Counted from the first letter of the stretch, positions 1 to 6,664 are shown. The stretch is DNA of 7,229 nt from JAAETI01 sp965368515 (GCA_965368515.1 CBDUNF010000181.1:1-7229), one strand, 5' to 3'. The notes: generated from the letters alone by a model not told the origin. Made by a program: numbers and translations.

Positions 1-25
1 ACTGTGGGTAGCCGAGAACGCGAAA

Positions 26-33
26 AGGAAAGG
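26..33 (+). promoter_or_regulatory. Ribosome binding site supporting the TTG start at 41
   Basis: AGGAAAGG lies seven bases before the TTG at 41. It is the main reason for choosing this start, because the reading frame stays open back to the window edge and no ATG or GTG in frame is present upstream. Confidence 0.55.
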
Positions 34-40
34 CACGACG

Positions 41-577
41 TTGCGAGTCGTCGGGTACATACGAGAGGCCTCCGCTGAAGGGGAGCCTGCGTTCGCCCAG
101 TCCGAGAAGATCCGCCGCTGGATCAACGAGAACGGGCATCGGCTTGTCGCGCTGTGCCAGGACGTACGCAGCCCCGGACACGCGGTCGGTCGTGAGGGTC
201 TGCAGTCGATCGTCGGCATTATCTCCGCCGGCCAGGTCGATGCCATCGTCGTACCATCGCTGACCACATTCGCGAACGATAAGGTGAGCCAGGAAGTCAT
301 CATGTCCTCGCTGCGCGGCAGCGGAGTGACTCTGCTCTCTACCAATGTTGCTGACATCGAGCAGCTCGCCGATCCTCCTGCCGACAACGTTCGCCTGTTG
401 GTCCGAGATGTTCTCGCAAAACAGGCAAGGTTCGATGAGATTCTCACTCTGCCAACAGACGAGGACGAGGAACCCGAGGTCATTCGGATTGACGAAGCTC
501 CCGATGTCGTGATCGAACTAATCCCTGCGGACCGAAGTGAAGCCCTGCCCACGGGACAAGCGCTGCCGGCGCAGTAG
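41..577 (+). CDS. Degenerate serine-recombinase (resolvase N-terminal) domain protein, probably catalytically inactive
   Basis: The 178-residue product aligns along its first ~105 residues with the resolvase catalytic fold: GYIRE near residue 5, REGLQ at 51-55, then a hydrophobic strand (VDAIVVPSL, 66-74) and GVTLLSTN (94-101). Compared with gamma-delta resolvase as I recall it, Arg8 is kept and REGLQ supplies the second Arg. The nucleophile position 10 is Ala (Ser is one place later), and the DRLGR motif is replaced by TTFAN (75-79), losing both arginines. No C-terminal HTH or zinc-ribbon DNA-binding domain follows. Instead there is an acidic tail (DEDEEPE near 139-145) with an EAPDVVIELIP stretch. 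Recombination activity is therefore unlikely; a regulatory or scaffolding role is only inference. The chosen start is TTG, preceded by AGGAAAGG seven bases upstream and placed just before the fold begins. The frame is open to the left window edge, so an upstream start cannot be excluded. It ends 2 bp from a convergent gene. Confidence 0.8.
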   Translation: MRVVGYIREASAEGEPAFAQSEKIRRWINENGHRLVALCQDVRSPGHAVGREGLQSIVGIISAGQVDAIVVPSLTTFANDKVSQEVIMSSLRGSGVTLLSTNVADIEQLADPPADNVRLLVRDVLAKQARFDEILTLPTDEDEEPEVIRIDEAPDVVIELIPADRSEALPTGQALPAQ

Positions 578-579
578 GT

Positions 580-1209
580 CTAATCCTTGTCCAGCGCGGC
601 CCAGGTCGCCCGAGCAACCGCAAAGGCTCGCCCTCCGTGCTGCACTGCGGATCCGCTGTACCGGCTGCTGTCGTCAACCCCGATCAGCACTGTGATCACG
701 GCATACCCGCCTAGATCGGATTCGGCCACACCGAGCAGCACGGCATCAGGCTGTTGGCACAGTTCTCCGACAGCGCTGGCAACCGCATGATCCATACCTG
801 TGGAGCCCTGCTCTAGGGATCGAACTGCCCGCGTCCCATCCGAACTGCGAATCAGAACCGCAATCCCGTCCGGCGTTTCCTCAACGGCGACGCTTTCCAG
901 CCGCAGCTCCGGGTCGGTCTTAGCCGTCACAATAGGTGGGGCGTGCTCCCCGACCAGCGGAAAACTCACCACCGAGCCCGGTGCGCCCGGGGGTGGAGGC
1001 GGACCATCGCCACTCGGTTCGTCGGCATCGCCCGGCGACGGCCTCATCCCGTGCTCGACAAGTATGGGCCGCACCGCGGCGCCGACCGCCTCGGCGTCGG
1101 CGCCCTCGGCTAGCTGGACACGGACACCGGCAACGCCACGCTCGTCGTCGACCTCGGCCCCGGCGATACCCGGCACCGACAAGAGCTCCTGCTGCAGCGC
1201 CTCCGCCAT
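580..1209 (-). CDS. Conserved two-domain protein of unknown function
   Basis: This is a 209-residue soluble protein that I do not recognise by name. Residues 1-54 form a small alpha/beta unit (LLSVPGIAGAEV ... VRVQLAEGADAEAVGAAVRPILVEHG) resembling the beta-alpha-beta layout of small ferredoxin-fold domains. A linker rich in Gly and Pro follows (about 55-78, with five consecutive prolines). A second domain (about 98-209) alternates strands and helices and ends in GSAVQHGGRAFAVARATWAAL. There is no signal peptide, membrane helix or catalytic motif I can name. I chose the ATG at 1209 over an in-frame GTG at 1248: the ATG overlaps the upstream gene's stop as TAATG, has GGGCAGGG four bases ahead, and begins exactly at the first domain, while the GTG has no Shine-Dalgarno sequence. 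Translation is probably coupled to the upstream 84-residue gene. The stop is 2 bp from the convergent recombinase-like gene. Confidence 0.82.
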   Translation of the reverse strand: MAEALQQELLSVPGIAGAEVDDERGVAGVRVQLAEGADAEAVGAAVRPILVEHGMRPSPGDADEPSGDGPPPPPGAPGSVVSFPLVGEHAPPIVTAKTDPELRLESVAVEETPDGIAVLIRSSDGTRAVRSLEQGSTGMDHAVASAVGELCQQPDAVLLGVAESDLGGYAVITVLIGVDDSSRYSGSAVQHGGRAFAVARATWAALDKD

Positions 1210-1463
1210 TAGACCCTGCCCAACAGTCGGTGTTGACGCTTGCGCCACTCGAGGAACAAGACCAATTCTTGCGAACTCAGTTTGGTGTCGGGATCACCAT
1301 GCGCAGTAGCCATCCGCCAATTGGCGTAGGCGGGGTCGGGAAGAGGGACAAAAGGCTTGCGTCGCCACCAACGGCGCGGAGCGACAGCAAACAGAGTTCG
1401 CACGCTCTCGGCCCACAAATCGGGACGCTTCGCAACAGTCAGCATCAATTCCCGAGTGATCAT
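1209..1463 (-). CDS. Small basic conserved protein with WWRR..PFVPLPDPAY motif, function unknown
   Basis: This 84-residue protein begins MITRELMLTVAKRPDLW and has a dense conserved-looking core, APRRWWRRKPFVPLPDPAY (about residues 28-46), followed by WRMATAHGDPD (49-59) and a basic C-terminal helix (LVLFLEWRKRQHRLLGRV). It resembles a small family that I recall from Acidimicrobiia and related actinobacteria, with no known function. It has no membrane helix; the Trp/Arg-rich core could bind a membrane surface or nucleic acid, which is inference. The frame stays open to 1718, but that would run across the divergent promoters and into moxR, so I chose the ATG at 1463. It has no Shine-Dalgarno sequence, but a TACGAT box lies 6 bp upstream, which fits a leaderless mRNA. 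An ATG at 1445 is a weaker alternative. Its TAA stop overlaps the ATG of the next gene by one base, so the two probably form one operon. Confidence 0.75.
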   Translation of the reverse strand: MITRELMLTVAKRPDLWAESVRTLFAVAPRRWWRRKPFVPLPDPAYANWRMATAHGDPDTKLSSQELVLFLEWRKRQHRLLGRV

Positions 1464-1469
1464 GGAACG

Positions 1470-1475
1470 ATCGTA
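1470..1475 (-). promoter_or_regulatory. Candidate -10 element for a leaderless transcript of the 84-residue gene
   Basis: Read on the minus strand this is TACGAT, matching the actinobacterial TANNNT -10 pattern. Its last base is separated by six bases from the ATG at 1463, so transcription would begin at or next to the A of the start codon. No good -35 is visible. The box lies inside a perfect 8-bp palindrome, ACGATCGT (1467-1474), which could alternatively be an operator. Confidence 0.45.
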
Positions 1476-1541
1476 ACTGCAAGGTCCTGTGCCGTGCGGC
1501 ATTGCCGATTCAGCCCCAACGTGCGCGGAAGCTGCGGTCAC

Positions 1542-1550
1542 TGATATTCT
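1542..1550 (+). promoter_or_regulatory. Extended -10 promoter candidate for the moxR operon
   Basis: TGATATTCT fits the extended -10 form TGN-TATNNT, with TATTCT at 1545-1550. The -35 region (around 1522-1527) is GC-rich and poor, as is usual for extended -10 promoters. A start near 1557 would leave a leader of about 27 bases that contains the strong ribosome binding site of moxR. It is the only convincing promoter for the three-gene operon in the window. Confidence 0.5.
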
Positions 1551-1566
1551 CATCCACGTTGCTGCC

Positions 1567-1577
1567 GGAGGAAGGAG
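1567..1577 (+). promoter_or_regulatory. Strong ribosome binding site that fixes the TTG start of moxR
   Basis: GGAGGAAGGAG ends six bases before the TTG at 1584, nearly ideal complementarity to the 16S rRNA 3' end. It decides in favour of the TTG start, since the next in-frame start codons lie within the conserved domain. Confidence 0.8.
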
Positions 1578-1583
1578 CACAAG

Positions 1584-2555
1584 TTGACGGTAACCCCTGA
1601 TGATCTTCAGTGGTTCGGAAAAAACTTTGGCGCGATCGTTGACAACATCGAGACCGTCATTCAGGGCAAGCGCCGCACGATCGAATTGGCAACGATCTGC
1701 TTGCTCTCCGAGGGTCACGCATTAATCGAGGACGTTCCGGGCGTAGGCAAGACGCTGCTCGCCCGTTCCCTCGCCAGGTCGATCGATTGCAGTTTCCAGC
1801 GAATACAGTTCACACCCGATCTGTTGCCGTCGGACGTGACTGGGGTCTCGGTCTGGGATCGGGAGTCGGCGCACTTCGTGTTTCGACCCGGTCCCGTGTT
1901 CGCCAACGTTGTTCTCGGCGACGAGATCAACCGGGCGAGCCCGAAAACCCAATCGGCGCTGCTGGAGGCGATGGAAGAACAGCAGGTCACGGTGGATGCG
2001 GTAACCCGCCCACTTGGATCGCCCTTTATGGTCGTTGCGACCCAGAACCCGATTGAACACGAGGGCACCTACCCCCTCCCGGAAGCTCAGCTCGACCGCT
2101 TCATGATGCGGCTCGGCATGGGCTACCCGGAGCGCGCCAAGGAACTCGAGATGCTCGAGACCCACGGGCAGCGCTCAACGCTCAACGATCTCGAGCCGGT
2201 TGTCGACGCCGCAGACGTCAACCGTATGTCGGCGATCGCTGCCACGGTATTCGTAGCAGACGCGGTGCGCTCGTATCTGGTGGATTTGGCCGATGCAACT
2301 CGCAACGAGCCGGATCTGCTGCTGGGAGCCTCACCGCGAGCCACGCTGTTCATGCAGCGTGCCGCCAGGACAAGTGCCGCGACTCAGGGCCGAGACTATG
2401 TCACCCCGGATGACGTGAAGGCAATGCTGCATCCGGTCCTGAACCACAGGCTGATTCTCCAGCCAGAGGCGCAGATGCGGGGTTCCGGCGTTCAGAGCAT
2501 CATCGAGACGCTGAGCGACCGGGTCGGGGTCCCCGGCGCCCGAACCGGCGTCTGA
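1584..2555 (+). CDS. moxR: MoxR-family AAA+ ATPase
   Basis: This 323-residue cytoplasmic ATPase is about the usual length for the MoxR (AAA_3) family. Visible motifs in order are: GHALIEDVPGVGKT with Walker A (residues 44-57, Lys56), the family motif FTPDLLPSDVTG (76-87), Walker B VVLGDEINRAS (109-119, Asp113-Glu114), sensor 1 ATQNP (152-156), the EGTYPLPEAQLDRF segment carrying the presumed arginine finger (160-173, Arg172), and sensor 2 GASPRA (248-253, Arg252) in the C-terminal lid domain. All ATPase residues are intact. MoxR proteins form hexamers that act as chaperones or remodelling factors, usually with a von Willebrand A-like partner, here the DUF58 protein whose ATG overlaps this stop codon by one base (TGATG). 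The client is unknown; the operon context suggests assembly or control of the membrane transglutaminase-like protein downstream. It starts at TTG behind a strong ribosome binding site. Confidence 0.95.
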   Translation: MTVTPDDLQWFGKNFGAIVDNIETVIQGKRRTIELATICLLSEGHALIEDVPGVGKTLLARSLARSIDCSFQRIQFTPDLLPSDVTGVSVWDRESAHFVFRPGPVFANVVLGDEINRASPKTQSALLEAMEEQQVTVDAVTRPLGSPFMVVATQNPIEHEGTYPLPEAQLDRFMMRLGMGYPERAKELEMLETHGQRSTLNDLEPVVDAADVNRMSAIAATVFVADAVRSYLVDLADATRNEPDLLLGASPRATLFMQRAARTSAATQGRDYVTPDDVKAMLHPVLNHRLILQPEAQMRGSGVQSIIETLSDRVGVPGARTGV

Positions 2556-3739
2556 TGCCGACACTGCGCGGCTGGGCGGCTCTTGGCGCTGCCTTTGCGC
2601 TCGGCGTGTTGTGGATCGGTTTCGGCGAGCGCCTACTGCTGGCCGTTGCCCTGTTCCTGCTCGTCTCGGTGGCGTTCGGTGTGCTCTACGTGCGCAGCAG
2701 CGCCCCACGAGCCCGTCTCACCCGTCGAATCTCGCCGGTGCAGGTCCACGACGGCGAGCGCGCCATCGTGCAACTATCGCTGGTATCCAGTCGGCGCCTG
2801 TATGCAGCGATCGTCGAGGACGTCGTTCACAGCTTGGGCACGGCATCTTTCGTCGCCGAACGGGTCGATGAGAGCGAGCCGATGTCGGCTCGCTACGAGG
2901 TTCTGTGCAAGCCACGCGGCGTCTACAAAGTAGGACCGGCGGTACTCCGGGTACGTGACCCGATGGCACTGGCTGAGTCGGTGAGTGCCGGCCGTCGTGC
3001 CGACCGGCTTGTGGTCTACCCGCAGGTCGAGAACTTCCGCGGTTTGCCGGTCGTTCGCGGCCAGGATCCGAATGTCAACTCGGCTCGCGCCAACTTCTCG
3101 CATAGCGGCGGCGACGACTTCTTCACCTTGCGTGAGTATCAGCGCGGCGACGACCTGCGGCGAGTCCATTGGCCCTCATCCGCTCGTCGCGACGAGTTGA
3201 TGATCAAGCAACTCGAAATGCCGTGGCAATCCCGCGCCCTCGTCCTGCTCGACATCCGCACTGACTCGTACACGACGCCGGATGCTTTTGAACATGCAGT
3301 TCGTGGTGCCGCCTCGGCGATGCGCCATCTCTACCGGCAGGGCTTCAGCCCGACGATGTGGAGCGGGCAGGCGCGTGGCACAACCGTTTCGACGACTCAG
3401 GCTTATGAGATAGCGATGGAGGAGCTCGCCACCGTCCAGACCAACCCCGAACTCGACTTCGGATCGATGATGAGTCGGCTACGCCGCGAGGGCCTGGCGG
3501 GCGGCGCTCTTGTGATGGTCACAGGAGTCCTCGACTCCGGTGGCATCGCCGTCTACAAAACACTCAGTCGGGATTATTACAAAACGGTCGTAATGACAGT
3601 CTCCGAGCGCGAGAACGAGGCATTGCATCAGGTGCAACGTGCTGGAGCCGTGGCCGTCACTTCAGGTCCTGCCTCGAAGTGGGCGCCCGCCTGGCGGGAA
3701 GCAATGGAGAAGACATGGTCTACCGCTTCAGCTGGCTAG
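2555..3739 (+). CDS. DUF58 membrane-anchored protein, MoxR partner
   Basis: This 394-residue protein has two N-terminal transmembrane helices (about 6-22 and 25-45), a beta-rich domain (about 50-140), then the DUF58 signature HSGGDDFFTLREYQRGDD followed by LRRVHWPSSARRDELMIKQLE (about 183-221). After this comes a von Willebrand A-like fold, beginning at the strand ALVLLDIRTDS (228-238). The aspartate and the DxRTDS pattern recall a degenerate metal-ion-adhesion site, but I cannot tell if it binds metal. DUF58 proteins are regularly encoded directly after MoxR ATPases and are thought to be their partner or adaptor; with only a short hairpin in the membrane, the bulk should face the cytoplasm or the loop between strands may lie outside. 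The start ATG overlaps the moxR stop by one base and the end overlaps the transglutaminase gene by 25 bases, so the three are translationally linked. Confidence 0.93.
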   Translation: MPTLRGWAALGAAFALGVLWIGFGERLLLAVALFLLVSVAFGVLYVRSSAPRARLTRRISPVQVHDGERAIVQLSLVSSRRLYAAIVEDVVHSLGTASFVAERVDESEPMSARYEVLCKPRGVYKVGPAVLRVRDPMALAESVSAGRRADRLVVYPQVENFRGLPVVRGQDPNVNSARANFSHSGGDDFFTLREYQRGDDLRRVHWPSSARRDELMIKQLEMPWQSRALVLLDIRTDSYTTPDAFEHAVRGAASAMRHLYRQGFSPTMWSGQARGTTVSTTQAYEIAMEELATVQTNPELDFGSMMSRLRREGLAGGALVMVTGVLDSGGIAVYKTLSRDYYKTVVMTVSERENEALHQVQRAGAVAVTSGPASKWAPAWREAMEKTWSTASAG

Positions 3740-6132
3740 CCGGCATAGCCGCCGTCCTGTTCGCCCTCAGCGGCCTCAACGGTCTGCTGCGACCAACGAC
3801 GGACGGAACGAAGTGGCAGTTCATCGTCATCGCCGCACTGATTCTCGGCGCCACCATTACCTGGACTGCGCTCAGCTACCGAGCCCATCCGATCCTGGTT
3901 GTCGTACTCAACCTGATCGCACTGGTAGTCGCGGTGGCACGAATCGCCGCGCCGGAAACGACCAGCGGTCTCCTCCCAACCGGGGACACGTTGAGTGCTG
4001 TCACCGAGCAGCTCGACAGGGCGATTGCATTGATCCGAACCGGCATCGAACCCGTGCAACCAATCGCGGGCATCGTCATCGTCCTTGCCGCAGTCTTCTG
4101 GGCTGCCGGTGTGATGCTGACCTGGGGGCTGATGCGTGGCCACCCCTACGTAGCGCTCATCCCGCCGCTGGTCCTCGCCCTTCAGTTCGCAACTATGGAC
4201 CGCACCCGGACCGGCTGGATTCGAATCGCGCTATTCCTCGCCATCGTCGCCGGCTCGATCGTTGCCGTAACGATCGACGAACGAGACCAATCGGCGGGCC
4301 GTATGGCGGGCGCCAACCGTCATCCGTCTCTGCAGAGCAAGCTTGCACCAGCAGCCGCAGGGTTGCTCGGCGTGACGCTTCTCGTCAGTGTCCTCGTCAC
4401 CGGAGCGATGGCAGGCATGGTGCCCTATGACGGAGTTCTGCCGTGGCGGAGCGCCACCGGACTCAGCTCCGATTTCTACGGCGGAGTCGCATACAACCCA
4501 TTCATCGGGATCCAGCAGTCACTGGTGTCGCAGTCGAGTACGCCGGTCTTTCTCGCGGAGATCACCGGAGACGTGCCCGGCGACGAGGTGTACTTCCGCC
4601 TCGTGACGATGGAGACCTACAACGGCGGTCAGTTCTTCGCAGACAAACCGACGGTCGTCGATCTGGACACACGTCCTTGGGAAGATGCCGGCAACGTGTT
4701 CGCAGGACCAACCGCTGATGTGACCACCACTATCCAGATCGAGCGGCTGCGAATGGACTGGCTCCCCGAAACCTATGTACCGACCGCCTTCAGCAGCCAG
4801 GAGGACATCCTGGATGAGATCAGAGTCCGGCAGGCCGACGGATCGCTGCGCATGGAGGGCAACCTCTCGTATGAGGGCATGACGTACACCGTCGAGTCGT
4901 CATTCCCGCGGCCCGACATCGGCGTGCTGGCGACCGGGTTGGATGGGCAGCTCTCCCCCGCCTTCACGTTTGCCGCTACCGAACAGCAGGTCCCCGACCC
5001 GGTGGTGGTGGCTTCGCGGGCCGAACCAGCCGACGTCGAGCGCTATCTCGCCCTGCCCGACGAACTCGAAGACGGTATCGCCGATGAAGCGCAACTGAGA
5101 ACCGCCAACCTAACCACCAACTACGAGATCGGTATTGCCCTCGAGTCGTGGTTCCACTCCGATGCTTTCGCCTACTCGACAGACATAGACCCCGGCCATG
5201 GCGCCACCGACCTGGCCGACTGGCTGCTGAACCCCGATTCGCCCAACTACCACATCGGCTACTGCGAGAACTTCGCCACCGCGATGGCCGTGATGGCCAG
5301 GACACTCGATGTGCCCTCGCGAGTCGTCCTCGGATTCACCCCCGGCGAGGAGACGGATCAGGAGAACGTATATGTGGTGCGAGACCGCAACGCCCACGCA
5401 TGGGTCGAGCTGTGGATCCCCACCCAGGGTTGGGTCCGCTTCGATCCGACACCACGGTCGGACGGCATCAACCCGTCGACCTTTGGTGATGCCGAGGCAG
5501 AGCTGGGCTTTGCCTTGACCAACTACCTCGATGTTCCGGCCCCGGATCCGATCCGTGTCGAGGGTGCCCCGCTCCCCCGCCCCGAGTTCGGCGAGGACCT
5601 GATTCCCGAGTTCGACGGTGCCGGCAACACCGCCACCGACGGTGGCGGTCTCAGCATTCCCGGCTGGGTCAGAACCGCAGCTCCACTGGTCTTCCTACTG
5701 TTGGCTGCAATCGGCGGCATCCCCACCATCAAATGGTGGAAGAGGCACCGCCGGATGAAGCGTCTCGAGAGCGGCGACATCAGCGCAGCATGGGAGGACA
5801 TCGTCGCCCGGTTGACTGATCTCGGCGAAGCACCATCACCGGCAGCCACTCCCCGCCAGATCGCACAATCTGTGGACCATGCGATGATGCCGCTGGCGAC
5901 CGTCTACGGACGCTCTATCTACGGCCCCGCAGATGCGGTTGATTCCAGACACATCAACACGGCCACGGAGTCACTCGACCAAACGCGGGCCCGGCTCATG
6001 ACTCGCCACAGTGTTGGGAAGAGGTTGATCGCCGCTTACCGCCCAGCAAGCATCGTCCCTGATCGGGCACGCCGAGCAGTGCGGAAACTGAAGTTCAACG
6101 GCTCGAATGGCAACCGTAGCAACGGTTCGTGA
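3715..6132 (+). CDS. Membrane protein with extracytoplasmic transglutaminase-like domain (DUF3488 / TgpA type)
   Basis: This 805-residue protein has about seven N-terminal membrane helices (roughly 6-25, 35-54, 59-77, 117-137, 144-160, 169-186, 212-233), a long acidic extracytoplasmic region, then the transglutaminase core. The triad is Cys517 in GYCENFATAMAVMAR, His561 in RNAHAWVELW and Asp577 in RFDPTPR; all three are present with normal spacing. One more helix (about 655-672) is followed by KWWKRHRRMKR, placing the C-terminus inside. The cytoplasmic tail (AWEDIVARLTDLG ... TPRQIAQSV) resembles the DUF4129 domain found at this place in the family, and it ends in an Asn/Gly/Ser-rich stretch (NGSNGNRSNGS). 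Such proteins are thought to act as proteases or crosslinking enzymes on envelope peptides; the substrate is unknown. I chose the ATG at 3715, which has GGAG five bases upstream, over an in-frame GTG at 3679 without one. It overlaps the DUF58 gene by 25 bases. Confidence 0.93.
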   Translation: MVYRFSWLAGIAAVLFALSGLNGLLRPTTDGTKWQFIVIAALILGATITWTALSYRAHPILVVVLNLIALVVAVARIAAPETTSGLLPTGDTLSAVTEQLDRAIALIRTGIEPVQPIAGIVIVLAAVFWAAGVMLTWGLMRGHPYVALIPPLVLALQFATMDRTRTGWIRIALFLAIVAGSIVAVTIDERDQSAGRMAGANRHPSLQSKLAPAAAGLLGVTLLVSVLVTGAMAGMVPYDGVLPWRSATGLSSDFYGGVAYNPFIGIQQSLVSQSSTPVFLAEITGDVPGDEVYFRLVTMETYNGGQFFADKPTVVDLDTRPWEDAGNVFAGPTADVTTTIQIERLRMDWLPETYVPTAFSSQEDILDEIRVRQADGSLRMEGNLSYEGMTYTVESSFPRPDIGVLATGLDGQLSPAFTFAATEQQVPDPVVVASRAEPADVERYLALPDELEDGIADEAQLRTANLTTNYEIGIALESWFHSDAFAYSTDIDPGHGATDLADWLLNPDSPNYHIGYCENFATAMAVMARTLDVPSRVVLGFTPGEETDQENVYVVRDRNAHAWVELWIPTQGWVRFDPTPRSDGINPSTFGDAEAELGFALTNYLDVPAPDPIRVEGAPLPRPEFGEDLIPEFDGAGNTATDGGGLSIPGWVRTAAPLVFLLLAAIGGIPTIKWWKRHRRMKRLESGDISAAWEDIVARLTDLGEAPSPAATPRQIAQSVDHAMMPLATVYGRSIYGPADAVDSRHINTATESLDQTRARLMTRHSVGKRLIAAYRPASIVPDRARRAVRKLKFNGSNGNRSNGS
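4255..4277. repeat. Perfect 9-bp inverted repeat with 5-base spacer inside the transglutaminase gene
   Basis: TCGATCGTT (4255-4263) and AACGATCGA (4269-4277) are exact reverse complements separated by GCCGT. The transcript could form a 9-bp hairpin. It sits in the sixth membrane-helix coding region (SIVAVTIDE). A repeat this size may occur by chance in a window of this length with a CGATCG-rich composition. Confidence 0.5.
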
Positions 6133-6154
6133 CGGCTACCTGGAGGGGCGGGAC

Positions 6155-6652
6155 TCAGCCCTGCGCCGATTCCAGCTCAGACTTCACGTCATCCTCCACG
6201 CGACGCAACATGTCGAGGAAACGCTCCCGATCCAGCTCGAACCTGGTGACGTCCTCTTCGACGCTCTTGGTGATCTCATTGATCGCAACAAAGAACGCCA
6301 ACTGACCGTCGCGCAGGGCATCGAGTAGTTCGCCCTCGTTCTTAGCGACGTGGAAGATGGTCTGCCCGTCGGTGACGAGACGAACCGAGGCGAGGTGTTC
6401 GTCCATACCGGCGGTGCGACGCAAGTAGTCCCAGGCACGTCGAACGCGCTGCACCGACATACCGTTGTCGAGAAGACTCTTCACTACCCGCAGTGCAACC
6501 AGATCGCGAAACGAGTACAAGCGGCGCCTGCCAGGCCTACCGCCACTGCCCTGAATGCTGGGGATGACCAAGTCGACCTTGTCCCAATACCGAAGCTGAT
6601 GCGCAGTGCAACCCGTCAGCACCGATGCCTGTTGGGCAGTAAAAGAATCCAC
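6155..6652 (-). CDS. MerR-family transcriptional regulator
   Basis: This 165-residue protein has a MerR winged-helix N-terminus: helix-turn-helix FTAQQASVLTGCTAHQLRYWD (about 4-24), then the basic wing GRPGRRRLYSFRDLVALRVVKSLLDNGMSVQRVRRAW (about 38-74). The usual YY/YS and RDL landmarks are present. The C-terminal part (about 88-165) has the pattern LVTDGQTIFHV ... LLDALRDGQLAFFVAINEI, followed by a charged helical tail. This resembles regulators of the Rv1828 type in actinobacteria and not metal-sensing MerR proteins: I see no conserved metal-binding cysteine cluster, only Cys15 in the helix-turn-helix. The effector and targets are unknown. The GTG start is supported by a strong ribosome binding site. 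The gene follows DUF3040 on the same strand after about 109 bp and converges with the transglutaminase gene across 22 bp, leaving no obvious room for a terminator. Confidence 0.92.
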   Translation of the reverse strand: MDSFTAQQASVLTGCTAHQLRYWDKVDLVIPSIQGSGGRPGRRRLYSFRDLVALRVVKSLLDNGMSVQRVRRAWDYLRRTAGMDEHLASVRLVTDGQTIFHVAKNEGELLDALRDGQLAFFVAINEITKSVEEDVTRFELDRERFLDMLRRVEDDVKSELESAQG

Positions 6653-6656
6653 CTAT

Positions 6657-6664
6657 CTCCTCCC
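6657..6664 (-). promoter_or_regulatory. Ribosome binding site for the GTG start of the MerR gene
   Basis: On the minus strand this reads GGGAGGAG, with four bases between it and the GTG at 6652 (six from the core GGAGG). It fixes the GTG as the start, which also coincides with the beginning of the helix-turn-helix domain. Confidence 0.7.

Noticed and set aside
41..577. Active mobile element or integrase
   Set aside because: The catalytic Ser and both Arg of the DRLxR motif are missing, no DNA-binding domain follows, and no terminal repeats or attachment-site duplications are visible around it.
936..1544. Plus-strand open frame of about 200 codons, Arg/Pro-rich
   Set aside because: It lies opposite two better-supported minus-strand genes, has low-complexity Arg/Pro/Ala composition typical of out-of-frame high-GC DNA, and runs into the moxR promoter region.
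1464..1718. Upstream extension of the 84-residue gene to 1718
   Set aside because: It would cross the divergent promoters and the first 135 bases of moxR, and the added residues do not look like part of a conserved protein.
3679..3714. GTG at 3679 as start of the transglutaminase gene
   Set aside because: It has no Shine-Dalgarno sequence, whereas the ATG at 3715 has GGAG at good spacing and begins directly before the first membrane helix.
3639..4430. Plus-strand open frame of about 260 codons overlapping the DUF58 and transglutaminase genes
   Set aside because: It is a different frame of the transglutaminase gene, very rich in Arg, and shows no recognisable domain; the overlapping frame encodes clear membrane helices.
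6133..6154. Possible bidirectional terminator between the transglutaminase and MerR genes
   Set aside because: Only short GC pairings with mismatches can be drawn and no T-run follows on either strand.
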